Assembly (NCBI GenBank): GCA_902631405.1
Contig: CACOYI010000014.1
Span: 1-40,227, forward strand
Direction of reading: 5' to 3'
DNA from: K189A clade bacterium
GTDB taxonomy: Bacteria > Pseudomonadota > Gammaproteobacteria > Pseudomonadales > Azotimanducaceae
DNA: 40,227 nt
Within the stretch, counting starts at the first letter, position 1. Each line of letters starts with the position of its first letter. This document shows positions 15,885-24,783 of this stretch, one piece after another. A model generated the notes under the pieces. The model searched no databases, was not told the DNA's origin, and saw nothing but the letters and a program-made list of their open reading frames with translations. Position numbers and translations under genes: made by a program.

Positions 15885-16508
15885 TCAGGGTACCATTGGA
15901 TAATGTTGCCAGATGCCCTCTATCAGGACAAATTTCTCACGATGGTGAGGTAGATCCCTTGAGCGGAGTTCTAACTTCTCGAATTCAAACGGTTCTAGTA
16001 ATAGTCCGGTAGCCGAATTTGGCGCTGTGGATTGGTCAGGTAAAATTAATTCTTTCAGTTTGGTTGCTAAATTTATTGCCTCTTTTGGGTCTAAGTTTGC
16101 GCTCTGGGGCTTTACTGTCTCGTAGAACCAATCAAGTTTTTGGGGGGTTTCCGGTCTTTGTTTCCAGCTATGCCTTATCAGTTTTGGATCTAAGGTGACG
16201 CAGGATGCTTTGATACGATATTGAATCTCTACACTAGGCCAGTACGTTTGTAGAGAAATCCCTTGATCTTTTTGATTCCACTTGGGACTGGATTTGTTGA
16301 TAAAGACCCCGAGTTGTCCATCGATATTCCTCAACACAAGTGTTCGTCCCGTTGGATAATCACCAGATTCTTTGGTAATAAATACGCACAGAGCCGCGGT
16401 CGGATCGTCAAGTTCCTTCGCGCGAGCTTGGTCTAAAAAGAAAGTATCTAAAGGATTCAACTGCTGTTTTCGTGGATTAGACTTTGGCTGGTAAGTTGTC
16501 CTGGGCAT
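15885..16508 (-). CDS. Pyridoxamine 5'-phosphate oxidase-like FMN-binding protein
   Basis: A 207-residue split-barrel flavoprotein related to PdxH (E. coli 218 residues). The FMN-loop segment PTGRTLVLRNIDGQLGVFIN (about 52-71) and SPKWNQ match the PdxH pattern of GR-VLLK then VFYTN-SRK. The middle VEIQYRIKAS and the C-terminal EKLELRSRDLP then W-x4-MVP echo the PdxH ending (W-x4-RLAP). It is divergent from genuine PdxH, so the substrate may be something other than PNP/PMP. The ATG at 16508 is preferred over a TTG directly before it. It is the first clear gene upstream of the glycosyltransferase trio. Confidence 0.75.
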   Translation of the reverse strand: MPRTTYQPKSNPRKQQLNPLDTFFLDQARAKELDDPTAALCVFITKESGDYPTGRTLVLRNIDGQLGVFINKSSPKWNQKDQGISLQTYWPSVEIQYRIKASCVTLDPKLIRHSWKQRPETPQKLDWFYETVKPQSANLDPKEAINLATKLKELILPDQSTAPNSATGLLLEPFEFEKLELRSRDLPHHREKFVLIEGIWQHYPMVP

Positions 16509-16577
16509 CAAACCCAGGATGAGAGATAAAGTTTTTGATGATTAGAAAATTTTTCTGTCGCGCGTTTCATTATTATT

Positions 16578-16742
16578 TTAGGTTCCTTTTTCAGAATCGT
16601 CTTCTGCGACTGATTTTTTGAGATCTGCTATATCTTTTTGAATCTCGGTTAGCCGAAACAAAACGTCCGGTAGGTCATCGCTTATCCTCCAAAGACAATA
16701 AGTGCAAACCCCCACAGCTAAAAAAGTTAGAAATTCAAACAT
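16578..16742 (-). CDS. 54-residue single-pass membrane protein with cytoplasmic coiled-coil-like tail
   Basis: A short open frame that most gene callers would miss. The ATG at 16742 has AGGAG seven bases upstream. The protein has one hydrophobic segment (about residues 3-18: EFLTFLAVGVCTYCLW), then a heptad-like polar helix (LPDVLFRLTEIQKDIADLKK) and an acidic end with SVAEDDSEKGT. It occupies nearly all of the otherwise empty 16509-16820 stretch, on the same strand as its neighbours and between the SixA-like and PNPOx-like genes. I do not recognise a family. A role in membrane anchoring or oligomerisation is only a guess. Confidence 0.65.
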   Translation of the reverse strand: MFEFLTFLAVGVCTYCLWRISDDLPDVLFRLTEIQKDIADLKKSVAEDDSEKGT

Positions 16743-16820
16743 TGGACTGCTCCTACTGGCCGTTGATTAAGTGCGACAAGATACTACGTCTTGCGGCTCT
16801 CGTTAACACAATCTACCCGC

Positions 16821-17312
16821 TTATTCGGCTTCATTGATATGGCCTCTTTGCAAGAGAAGCTCACCGCAACCAAACTTCAGGGCACCAAAATTCCCCTTAA
16901 TTTCGCAAGAGAGAAGCTCCATTGTGTTCATTTGGAATTGTGGATGCTCTTTAGCCAATAAAAAACCAGCAAGCTGACTCAGTCCAGGGTTATGCCCAAC
17001 AATTGCAAGATGCTTAATTTCGTTTGGAACAGTTTGTATAGCCTCTGCGAGTTCCGCAAATGAGGCAAGGTAGAGTGTTGGCAAGTAAAAAAACTCGCAA
17101 TCGAAGTCCTTGAAAATAGAATTCGCCGTTGTTTTTGTTCGAATTGAGGGGCTCGACCACACCCATTCAATATTCAAGGGGTTTTGCGATAACCAATAAG
17201 TTGTCTGAGCTATCTCGAGAAAGCCCTTTTTACTGACGACTCTATCAAAATCCCTCTGTCCGATTGTCTTGGTCTTACTTGCTGCGTGGCGTATGAGTGT
17301 TAACTGATGTAT
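16821..17312 (-). CDS. SixA-like phosphohistidine phosphatase with apparent ATA start (or frame-disrupted start)
   Basis: Reading upstream of the first canonical start in this frame (TTG at 17177) shows the missing N-terminus of a histidine phosphatase: LTLIRHAASKTK with the catalytic RH, then DFDRVVSKKG. Downstream are WSSPSIRTKTTA and the second catalytic His in VGHNPGLSQL. Starting at the ATA at 17312 gives 163 residues, against 161 for E. coli SixA. The frame holds no ATG, GTG or TTG between the stop codon upstream and the RHA motif. GGAG at 17321-17324 lies 8 bases before the ATA, and the stop of the upstream oxidoreductase gene ends 4 bases before it, suggesting coupling. SixA removes phosphate from phosphohistidine, as in phosphorelay or PTS-Ntr proteins. 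A one-base sequencing error or a recent frameshift is the main alternative. Confidence 0.75.
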   Translation of the reverse strand: MHQLTLIRHAASKTKTIGQRDFDRVVSKKGFLEIAQTTYWLSQNPLNIEWVWSSPSIRTKTTANSIFKDFDCEFFYLPTLYLASFAELAEAIQTVPNEIKHLAIVGHNPGLSQLAGFLLAKEHPQFQMNTMELLSCEIKGNFGALKFGCGELLLQRGHINEAE

Positions 17313-17316
17313 CCCA

Positions 17317-18222
17317 CTAACTCCAAATCTCTAAAAACTCATCTATGGCCTGCATTTGACCGCCCGATGCTGAAGACGGCACGATGATGGGCGTCTTTAT
17401 ACCAGAGTCGAACCAGGCCTCGATGCCATCTCTGACCTCCGTCGCCGTTCCAAACAAGGTGGTGTCCGATAACCACCGATCGGATAAACAATCAGGTACC
17501 CGGTCGAAATCTTTTTCGTCGATTGCTTTTTCGACGTCGCGCATCTCCTCCTCGTAGCCGGCTTCCCTCCAATAATTTCGGTAGTTTGGTAAGAAGGCGT
17601 AACTTGTCAGAGTTTTCCTGTTTACAGCGGCTGCCGCTTTTTTGTCTTCACTGATGCATGTCGGGATCATATTTCCAATGAAAAAATCATCATCTGATTT
17701 TGTCTTCTCTTCCAGCTGGCTAAGAGAGTGTTCCATATGGCTTCGCGCACCATTCGCAAAAACCATTCCACCCCCGATTTCTTCAGCGAGTCTTATCATT
17801 TTGTCTCTGAGTGTCGCTAGAACAATCGGCGGTAAGTCCCCTACTCTTGGGACTGCCTGTAAGTCCGTTACGAACTGCCGCATATCTTGCAGCGGTTTAC
17901 CGGCACTTATTCCCATCCGTTTTAAGGCTGGCTCATGACTTACACCCACCCCGAATTTGAATCGACCGTCTGAGACTTCATGAATGAAAGCCGCCGTTTG
18001 GGCAAAGTCGGTCGGATTCCTTGTGTATATTGGTGTGATACTCGTGCCAATCGTTATTTCTGAAGTTTCTAGCGCTATTGCCTGGCATAAAGCCAAACTA
18101 TCCCCCAAGCTTGGCCCGAAAATTCCTGAGAATCCCCTTGCCTCGATATCTTTCGCTAGCTGGATTGTCTTCTTTCTCCGGCCAGGTACGGCAGCAAGGC
18201 TTATCGCTGGTAAACGTGTCAT
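17317..18222 (-). CDS. LLM-class flavin/F420-dependent oxidoreductase
   Basis: A 301-residue luciferase-like monooxygenase-fold protein. Typical segments are AKDIEARGFSGIFGPS, a TSITPIYTRNP strand, SDGRFKFGVGVSHEP, and the late AWFDSGIKTPII. These fit the bacterial luciferase/F420-dependent group; whether the cofactor is FMN or F420 cannot be told, and no F420 synthesis genes are in the window. The ATG at 18222 has AAGGAT eight bases upstream. Its stop lies four bases before the proposed start of the SixA-like phosphatase. Confidence 0.85.
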   Translation of the reverse strand: MTRLPAISLAAVPGRRKKTIQLAKDIEARGFSGIFGPSLGDSLALCQAIALETSEITIGTSITPIYTRNPTDFAQTAAFIHEVSDGRFKFGVGVSHEPALKRMGISAGKPLQDMRQFVTDLQAVPRVGDLPPIVLATLRDKMIRLAEEIGGGMVFANGARSHMEHSLSQLEEKTKSDDDFFIGNMIPTCISEDKKAAAAVNRKTLTSYAFLPNYRNYWREAGYEEEMRDVEKAIDEKDFDRVPDCLSDRWLSDTTLFGTATEVRDGIEAWFDSGIKTPIIVPSSASGGQMQAIDEFLEIWS

Positions 18223-18264
18223 GAATTTTTATCCTTGAAAAGAAATATTGTAGCTTGGAATCTG

Positions 18265-19341
18265 TCAGGAAATGACAGAAAGTTTTTCCAAAAAAATCGC
18301 GTTCTGACTCCTGGTGCCAACTGTCACACGGAATGCATTTTTTAATCTTTTGGTATCGAAATAACGGACCAGCACACCCGATTCGCGTAAACGATTGTAA
18401 ATTTCTTTGGCATTGATTTTGGGCTCAGGGGATTCTACCAGAATGAAATTCGTCTGACTTGGGTTGACCTTAAAACCCAGCATGCGTAACTCTTCGCTAA
18501 GACAGCTGCGCTCTATTCTGATCTCGTTCCAGACGTTATTTGCGTAATCCTGATCTTGAAGGGCGACTAGACCAAGCTCTTGGTTTAATTTACTGGTGTT
18601 GTAACTGTCGGCGGTTTTCTCCCTAATAGGAGCAACAAGTTTTTCGTCACCCACCAGATACGCCAGTCTCAGACCGGCTAAACCATAACCTTTGCTGAGG
18701 GTTCTGAGAACTAACACGTTTTTGTGTTTTTTTACGATCTCGGCGGTGTTGTATTTCAACTCGGTGTCGACAAAGTCGAAATAGGCTTCGTCGATCAATA
18801 GAACACCAGGAGTTGAATCAGCGATAGCGCCAAGAGCCTTGGCTGTCAAAAATCTCCCGCTGGGAGCGTGGGGATTTACGATAAAAGTCAATTTTGACTC
18901 CGATTTAACTGCTCTATCGGCAAAATCCTTCGGTAAAGACCAATCGTCGTTCAGCTCTATAGATAAACTCTTTGCGTTTTGGATTCCTGCGAGAACCGAG
19001 TAGAGGGAGTAAGTCGGATCTTCGAACAAGCAATGCTCGCCAGGATCGACAAAAGTAGTCATCGCCAGTCTAAGTCCTTCGTCGCCGCCGTGAGTAATGG
19101 CAATATTCTTTGGCGTTAACCCGTGCATTTCTGCGATGAACTCCCTAAGCGAGGATGAGCTTGGGTCGGGGTAAAGATTTAGGGCCTCATAGTTGAAGTT
19201 TGCTAATAATTCTCCGACCCTTTTTGTTGGTGGGAAAGGCGATTCATTCGTATTGAGTTTTATAATATCGTGGGCTGAGAGTTGCTCCCCGGGGGCATAA
19301 CCCTCCATATTTCTTATATTAGGGCGCTCAAAGCTAGTCAT
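18265..19341 (-). CDS. Histidinol-phosphate aminotransferase-like PLP enzyme (HisC family)
   Basis: A 358-residue fold-type I aminotransferase. HisC marks include KLNTNESPFPPT (about 30-41), LYPDPSSSSLR, THGGDEGLRLA, VNPHAPSGRF, IDEAYFDF with its PLP-contact Asp and Tyr, and RTLSKGYGLAGLRLAY with the Schiff-base lysine. Family members convert histidinol phosphate or phenylalanine/tyrosine keto acids. No other his gene is nearby, so a paralogous role is possible. I chose the ATG at 19341, which overlaps the AI-2E-family gene by 8 bases; an ATG at 19353 or a TTG at 19374 would lengthen it. Confidence 0.88.
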   Translation of the reverse strand: MTSFERPNIRNMEGYAPGEQLSAHDIIKLNTNESPFPPTKRVGELLANFNYEALNLYPDPSSSSLREFIAEMHGLTPKNIAITHGGDEGLRLAMTTFVDPGEHCLFEDPTYSLYSVLAGIQNAKSLSIELNDDWSLPKDFADRAVKSESKLTFIVNPHAPSGRFLTAKALGAIADSTPGVLLIDEAYFDFVDTELKYNTAEIVKKHKNVLVLRTLSKGYGLAGLRLAYLVGDEKLVAPIREKTADSYNTSKLNQELGLVALQDQDYANNVWNEIRIERSCLSEELRMLGFKVNPSQTNFILVESPEPKINAKEIYNRLRESGVLVRYFDTKRLKNAFRVTVGTRSQNAIFLEKLSVIS

Positions 19342-20395
19342 TTTGAGCTTCATAACTCTCGTCGCTTTCCTCAACAGTCGGACCTAAAATGATAGCAATC
19401 CATTTTGTGGCCTCGTTATTTTCTAGGGCGATCTTGGCAGCGACGGTAAGAGGCACCGATAAAAACATGCCAACAGGACCCAGAAGCCAACCCCAAATTA
19501 TCAGAGATATGAAGACCACGAGTGCGGATAGCCCCAGTCCGCGTCCTAAATATTTGGGTTCTATAAAGTTGCCCACAAACGTATTGGTAAGAATGAAAAG
19601 GCCTAGCGTAATGACAGCATAAACGGGTCCCAGCTGTATTAGGGCAAGAACGATTGGAGGTATCGCCGCTATTATTGAGCCAATATTCGGTATGAAATTA
19701 AGGAATATGGCTAGAAGAGCCCACAGAATTGGAAAATCAACGCCAATCAACCATAACCCTAACCCTACGATTATCCCCGTAAGAAAGCTCGTACTCGTTT
19801 TTATAGCGAAGTATTGATTCGTCTTAGCTAAAAAGTTTTCCAGGCTTTGATCTCTTGAGGCTGACTTCCCTCTGATCAGATCGAGCTTCCCTGGGAATGA
19901 GTTTGTCTCAGCCAGGATGAAAACTGCAGTCAGACCGATTAATACTCCATTGCTGAGGATATTACCCATACTGGTAATGGTTGAAGCGACAAGATTGAGT
20001 ATCGACGAAGGTTGCAATGCGTTTATAAAAACGGAGGGCTGCAGCTGAGGGAAAGTTTGCGACAGTTGAGCGTTTAGATTCGCTTGGAGAGACTCAAGCC
20101 GCTGTTGATAAAAAGGAAGCTTGGTAGAAAAATCGGCCCCGGCCTGAAAAAAGAGCACTCCAATCAAGACAAGCAGGAAAACGCTGAGCAATAAAACGAT
20201 GGCTAAAGCTAGGTTGCGGTGTACTCCTTGACTTTGAAGCCAGAATAACGGTGAACTGGCTAAGACGGCCAAAAACCCGGCGAGTAATATCGGTACCAGC
20301 AGCCCCTGACTATATTTAATAGCGCCGGCCACGATGACCAAACAGGCCAGACCTATCAATATGTTCAATACTCGATGGTCAGTTGGGAGAACCAT
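19334..20395 (-). CDS. AI-2E family permease (PerM-like membrane protein)
   Basis: A 353-residue membrane protein. Two N-terminal helices are followed by another pair around VLASSPLFWLQSQG, a periplasmic helical domain (about 80-150), and a C-terminal group of four or five helices with LWALLAIFLNFIPNIGSIIAA, NFIEPKYLGRGLGLS and GWLLGPVGMFLSVPL. The last three are hallmarks of the AI-2E/UPF0118 family. Members are linked to export of autoinducer-2, Na+/H+ antiport or unknown solutes, so the name should not be read as function. Four bases separate it from the upstream amidase gene. Confidence 0.9.
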   Translation of the reverse strand: MVLPTDHRVLNILIGLACLVIVAGAIKYSQGLLVPILLAGFLAVLASSPLFWLQSQGVHRNLALAIVLLLSVFLLVLIGVLFFQAGADFSTKLPFYQQRLESLQANLNAQLSQTFPQLQPSVFINALQPSSILNLVASTITSMGNILSNGVLIGLTAVFILAETNSFPGKLDLIRGKSASRDQSLENFLAKTNQYFAIKTSTSFLTGIIVGLGLWLIGVDFPILWALLAIFLNFIPNIGSIIAAIPPIVLALIQLGPVYAVITLGLFILTNTFVGNFIEPKYLGRGLGLSALVVFISLIIWGWLLGPVGMFLSVPLTVAAKIALENNEATKWIAIILGPTVEESDESYEAQND

Positions 20396-20399
20396 AGTT

Positions 20400-21224
20400 T
20401 TATTGGGTACTGGAACGAAATGCTCGTTTGTTTAATAAACTGGGAATTTGAGCTCTAACCTCTGAGACCCGCTCTTCATTTATTTCTGCTAATGCGAAAC
20501 CGTCTCCATCGGGCAACTCGGCGAGGACTCTGCCCCATGGATCAATTATTACCGAATGGCCAAAGGAAGATCTATTTTTGCTGTGTCTTCCATGTTGCGC
20601 GGGCGCGATAACATAACTTTGTGTTTCGATAGCTCTTGCTCGAAGTAAAGTGTGCCAGTGCGCTTGACCTGTCTCTTTTGTAAAAGCTGAAGGGACCGCA
20701 TGAGCAATTGCCCCAAGCTCAGTGAGACGTTGGTAGAGAGCTGGAAACCTCACATCGTAACAGATCGTCAAGCCCAACTTCCCGAAAATAGTCTCAGTAG
20801 TAACCGCAATATCGCCCGCTTCGGTATGTTTAGACTCCATTAGTTGTGGGCCGTTTTCGATAGCGACATCGAACAAATGAATTTTCCTATAGGTTGTAGC
20901 AATCTCACCGAACTCATTAAGCACTAAAGTTGTGTTGAAGCATTTATCTCTGTCTGGCGCCGCCTCATGAAAACCTCCAAGTAACAATGGACATTTTAGG
21001 TTGGCTGCAAGCTCTCTACACCGAGTTAAAATTGGGCCGTTATCCGTGAGAGACTCTAGAATCTCTTTTTTACCCTCATGTCGACCTATGTATGCAAACG
21101 CTTCAGGCCAGGTTATAAATTCTGCTCCTGAGCTAGCGGCTTGTTTGCTTAAAAGCTCTAATGTAGCGAGGTTGGTTTCTACATCTGTTCCAGCGCAATG
21201 TTGCACTACGGCCACGACACTCAT
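20400..21224 (-). CDS. Carbon-nitrogen hydrolase, Nit1/deaminated-glutathione-amidase-like
   Basis: A 274-residue nitrilase-superfamily enzyme with the full Glu-Lys-Cys triad: Glu41 in TWPEAFAY, Lys114 in YRKIHLFD and Cys155 in TICYDVRFP. The Y-R-K-I-H-L-F-D and C-Y-D-x-R-F-P forms place it in the Nit1/NIT2 branch, whose members hydrolyse deaminated glutathione or omega-amidic acids as metabolite repair. The ATG overlaps the helicase stop as ATGA, so it is translated after the helicase gene. No signal peptide; cytoplasmic. Confidence 0.92.
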   Translation of the reverse strand: MSVVAVVQHCAGTDVETNLATLELLSKQAASSGAEFITWPEAFAYIGRHEGKKEILESLTDNGPILTRCRELAANLKCPLLLGGFHEAAPDRDKCFNTTLVLNEFGEIATTYRKIHLFDVAIENGPQLMESKHTEAGDIAVTTETIFGKLGLTICYDVRFPALYQRLTELGAIAHAVPSAFTKETGQAHWHTLLRARAIETQSYVIAPAQHGRHSKNRSSFGHSVIIDPWGRVLAELPDGDGFALAEINEERVSEVRAQIPSLLNKRAFRSSTQ

Positions 21225-22447
21225 ATCGATTCTGCGGTATCCGATTTGGATTTGAAGTAACGCTGCTCAGGTTGCGAACACTCGATTGACGCGCTGAGAA
21301 ATTGCTCCAATTCAGGCAGGTTAAAAGCATCCATCTCTGAAACAAAACTGATAGAGGTGCCCGTAGATCCGGCTCTACCTGTGCGTCCAATCCTATGTAC
21401 ATAATCCTCGGGATCTTCGGGTAAGTCGTAGTTGATTACATGGCTGACGTCCTCTACGTGAATGCCCCTTCCGGCAACATCGGTGGCGACCAAATAGGGA
21501 AGCTTCCCTGTTTTGAAACGGTCTAGGGTAGCCAGTCTTTTTTTCTGTGGAACGTCTCCAGCGAGAACCTCACAACGGATATCAGCTTTTTGAAGGCTTG
21601 AAGCCACTGAATGTGTCTGATCTCTCCGATTAGCGAAGATAATGGCTCGTTCAGGTTTATCAAGTTCGAGGATTTTTTTTAATACCCAATCTTTTTGGTC
21701 TGCGCCAACCACCCAAAATCGTTGCTCGACGGTATCGGTAGCGACTTGCTCGGCCTCGATTACGATGTGCTCTGGGTCAATAGTCCAACTCTGTGCGAGT
21801 CTCATTACGTCTTCATTAAAGGTTGCTGAAAAGAAAAGCGTCTGGCGCTGTCTTTTGTGTGGCGTTTGATAGACGATTCTGCGAACGTCTGGTATGAAAC
21901 CCATGTCGAGCATGCGATCGGCTTCATCAATCACCAGTGTTTCGACCTTTCGAAGATTGATCTGTCTTCGTTCTATAAAATCGATCAGTCTGCCTGGTGT
22001 TGCCACGACTAAATCCACCGCTCTTTTTTCTAACTTTTTTTGCTGTTTTTCGAAGTCCATACCGCCAACCAAAGAGAGCAGCTGGAGGTTCATATGCTTC
22101 GAAAGATCCATAGCATCGCTCTCAATCTGTAGAGCGAGCTCTCTTGTGGGAGCCAAAACGAGAGCGCGAGGGGATCCTAAGTCGGGTGCTTCTTGTAAAG
22201 GTTTTTCCCATAATTTCGTAAAAATCGAAATTAGAAAAGCCGCCGTTTTCCCGGTCCCTGTTTGGGCCTGACCGGTTACGTCATAATCAGACAAACCATA
22301 CGGAAGCGATTCGGCTTGAATAGGGGTGCAGGAGACAAAGCCCAGATCTTCTATGGCGCGAAGTAGAGGCTGGGGGAGCGCAAATTCGTCGAAGCGACAA
22401 ATTTCCCTGTCACTGCCATCTTCAATTTTGTCCTCAGCGTCGATCAA
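21221..22447 (-). CDS. rhlB: DEAD-box ATP-dependent RNA helicase, RhlB-like
   Basis: A 408-residue helicase with all core motifs: Q-motif region with TPIQAESLP, Walker A AQTGTGKT, PTRELALQ, TPGRLIDF, VIDEADRMLDMGF (DEAD), SATF, VATDVAGRGIH and HRIGRTGRAG. Sequence order and the late segments SISFVSEMDAFNLPELEQFL match E. coli RhlB, the helicase of the RNA degradosome that binds RNase E. It lacks the long RNA-binding tails of RhlE or DeaD. The start is a TTG overlapping the aminotransferase stop as TTGA, four bases shared. The symbol is by similarity only. Confidence 0.85.
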   Translation of the reverse strand: MIDAEDKIEDGSDREICRFDEFALPQPLLRAIEDLGFVSCTPIQAESLPYGLSDYDVTGQAQTGTGKTAAFLISIFTKLWEKPLQEAPDLGSPRALVLAPTRELALQIESDAMDLSKHMNLQLLSLVGGMDFEKQQKKLEKRAVDLVVATPGRLIDFIERRQINLRKVETLVIDEADRMLDMGFIPDVRRIVYQTPHKRQRQTLFFSATFNEDVMRLAQSWTIDPEHIVIEAEQVATDTVEQRFWVVGADQKDWVLKKILELDKPERAIIFANRRDQTHSVASSLQKADIRCEVLAGDVPQKKRLATLDRFKTGKLPYLVATDVAGRGIHVEDVSHVINYDLPEDPEDYVHRIGRTGRAGSTGTSISFVSEMDAFNLPELEQFLSASIECSQPEQRYFKSKSDTAESI

Positions 22448-23739
22448 AGTCGTCCTTGATTCAATATTTTTCTGGCACTTGCAAGCTTAGTGCACAGGGT
22501 CAAAACTTTCATAGCACTCTCTAACTCCGAGAGCTTTGCGAACGTCGGGGCAATTCTTATATTTTTATCTTTCGGGTCTATCCCATAAGGAAAGGTTGCG
22601 CCGGCGGGTGTGAGTGTAAGTCCAACATCTTTCGCTAGATGCACAATTTCTTTGGCTAATCCATCCATGACGTTGAATGACACGAAATAGCCTCCGTTGG
22701 GTTTAGTCCAATCAGCTATTGCCAGATCCGAAAGCTCCTCCTCCAAAATCTTTGAGACTAGGTCAAATTTTGGGCGCAAAATATCAGCGTGAGCAGACAT
22801 ATGCGTTTCTAGCTTATTGCCCAGGAAACGAGCGTGCCTGAGTTGATTAACCTTATCCGGGCCAACTGTTAGGATCGAAAGATATTTTAGTATCTCTGAT
22901 CTGACTGTATTTGAAGCGGACAGGAATCCAACGCCTGCGCCAGCAAATGTGATTTTGCTGGTTGAAGCGAAGTGAACTATGTGGTCGAGCGTTCCTTTTG
23001 ACAGAGCAGCTTCGCGGATAGAGGCCAGCGTATCCATTCGTGGAGATAAATCATGGACTGCATAGGCGTTGTCCCACAAAACAACGAAATCATTCGCAGC
23101 GGCCATATTTGGGAGGTCAGCGATAAACTCGACGGTCTCTTCAGGAAGTGTGATCCCAGTTGGATTTCCGTATTTAGGGACGCACCAAATTGCCTTGACT
23201 GAACTGTCCTGAGATACGACCCGCGTTATTTGATCGGTATCCAGTGTGTGTTCAGTGTAATCAATATTTATCATCTGCAGATCGAAAAATTCACTCATGG
23301 TGAAGTGTCTGTCATAGCCTGGGACGGGGGCGAGAACTTTTGGTGAATTTGAATTTTCCCACTTGCGTGTGTCGCCCCATAGACCCTTTTTCATAGCTGT
23401 TGACAAGGTTATATACATGAGAGTGAGGCTAGAATTACCGGCGGCGATAATTTCATCCTCTGGCACACCCATTATGGTCGCCCCAAGACTTTTAGCTTCA
23501 GGGATGCCAGATAATTCTCCGTAGTTTCTCGTGTCGATTCCGGACCCGGCGATCAGCTCATTCGGCTTCAAACTGCTTGCTAGCAGATTGCTCAACTCCA
23601 GCTGCTCTGGTGATGGTTTACCCCGGCTCAGATCCAGGTTTAGGCGATCTGTTCCCGAAAGATTGACTAATCGGTCATACTCCTGAGACCAGGAGTTCTC
23701 TAGTTCTCTGAGTTTCTCTGCTTGAAGGCTTGTCAGCAT
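22444..23739 (-). CDS. Aspartate aminotransferase, type Ic (Corynebacterium-type, PF12897-like)
   Basis: A 431-residue PLP enzyme. The N-terminal LDLSRGKPSPEQLEL (about 34-48) is the signature of the type Ic aspartate aminotransferases. It is followed by NYGELSGIPEAKSLGATIMG, PVPGYDRHF, CVPKYGNPTGIT, LWDNAYAVHDL and FASTSKITFAGAGVGF with the PLP lysine. These enzymes interconvert aspartate/oxaloacetate and glutamate/2-oxoglutarate. The ATG has AGGGAG nine bases upstream. It follows argC by 13 bases, so nitrogen metabolism genes are adjacent, but the operon as a whole is mixed. Confidence 0.9.
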   Translation of the reverse strand: MLTSLQAEKLRELENSWSQEYDRLVNLSGTDRLNLDLSRGKPSPEQLELSNLLASSLKPNELIAGSGIDTRNYGELSGIPEAKSLGATIMGVPEDEIIAAGNSSLTLMYITLSTAMKKGLWGDTRKWENSNSPKVLAPVPGYDRHFTMSEFFDLQMINIDYTEHTLDTDQITRVVSQDSSVKAIWCVPKYGNPTGITLPEETVEFIADLPNMAAANDFVVLWDNAYAVHDLSPRMDTLASIREAALSKGTLDHIVHFASTSKITFAGAGVGFLSASNTVRSEILKYLSILTVGPDKVNQLRHARFLGNKLETHMSAHADILRPKFDLVSKILEEELSDLAIADWTKPNGGYFVSFNVMDGLAKEIVHLAKDVGLTLTPAGATFPYGIDPKDKNIRIAPTFAKLSELESAMKVLTLCTKLASARKILNQGRL

Positions 23740-23752
23740 TTGGCGTGGCTCC

Positions 23753-24691
23753 CTAAATCAGCCCTAGTTTCTCGTCGCAACCCAACATTATATTGAGATT
23801 CTGTATCGCGGAACCGGCGGCCCCTTTAACGAGGTTGTCGTACCTCGCAATTAGATGTATCTGTTCACGGTTACCGAATACCATAAGCTCCATGTCATTT
23901 GTTTCATTACAGCCAAGTGGATTAAGAAAATCATCTGTCAAAGGCTGAGATGAGCCAATTGGAATTACCTTTATAAATCTCTCATTTTCGTAACGATTAC
24001 GAAGGCAGTCGTATACATCTTTTGCGTGGTGTCCGTTCAACTCTGAAGAGAATAATGAGATTTGGATGGTCATGCCTCTATAAAACGAGCAGACAGTAGG
24101 TATAAAAATCGGACGCACCACTGAGCCCGAATGAATCTGCATCTCACTAATGTGTTTGTGGTCAAGGTTGAGACCGTAAATTCGACTAACCATGGCCTCA
24201 TCATCGCTGGGCGTTTTTCCCAATTTTGAAATCATCGCTTTCCCGCCGCCCGAATAACCTGACAAAGCGTTACATCGAAGCAAAGTTTCAGCTCTCAGTA
24301 TCCCCTCTTCAATCAATGGTCTCACGAGTAACAAATATCCTTGCGGATAGCAGCCCGGATTTGAAACTTTCTCTGCGCCGGCTATTCTCTGCCGTTGAGT
24401 GCTCGTAAGTTCAGGTAAACCGTAGGTCCAATCTTTGTGGATTCGATGGGCTGTGCTCGCATCGATCACCCTGCATTTATCTCCAATGGCTTCAGCCGCC
24501 TCTGCTGCGGCCTGATCAGGCAGGCAGAGTATGACAATGTCTGCCTTCGTGTAGATTGCTGAGCGCGCCGACAGGTCTTTTCTCGAATGCTCGGGAATCT
24601 GCAGGATCGTAAGATCCTTGCGCTTGGCAAGTCTACTAGCCAGCTCCAGGCCTGTGGTGCCAGCTTGTCCATCAATGAAAACATTTGTCAT
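23753..24691 (-). CDS. argC: N-acetyl-gamma-glutamyl-phosphate reductase (short, type 2 form)
   Basis: A 312-residue NADPH-dependent reductase of arginine synthesis. Seen are VFIDGQAGTTGLEL at the N-terminus (nucleotide binding), VIDASTAHR, the catalytic cysteine in VSNPGCYPQG, CNALSGYSGGGK, and the late ARYDNLVKGAAGSAIQN. The length fits the roughly 310-residue type 2 ArgC. The ATG at 24691 begins the conserved protein; the open frame extends 32 codons further to a TTG at 24787, but those residues are not ArgC-like. This leaves about 90 bases behind the glycosyltransferase stop. Confidence 0.92.
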   Translation of the reverse strand: MTNVFIDGQAGTTGLELASRLAKRKDLTILQIPEHSRKDLSARSAIYTKADIVILCLPDQAAAEAAEAIGDKCRVIDASTAHRIHKDWTYGLPELTSTQRQRIAGAEKVSNPGCYPQGYLLLVRPLIEEGILRAETLLRCNALSGYSGGGKAMISKLGKTPSDDEAMVSRIYGLNLDHKHISEMQIHSGSVVRPIFIPTVCSFYRGMTIQISLFSSELNGHHAKDVYDCLRNRYENERFIKVIPIGSSQPLTDDFLNPLGCNETNDMELMVFGNREQIHLIARYDNLVKGAAGSAIQNLNIMLGCDEKLGLI

Positions 24692-24783
24692 AAATTTCTT
24701 TTGCCTTGGAAGTAAAAGTTCTCTCCCCGCTCGAACAAATCGGATGCGATCATAACTCAAGAGGGACAGTACCGATATGCAAT

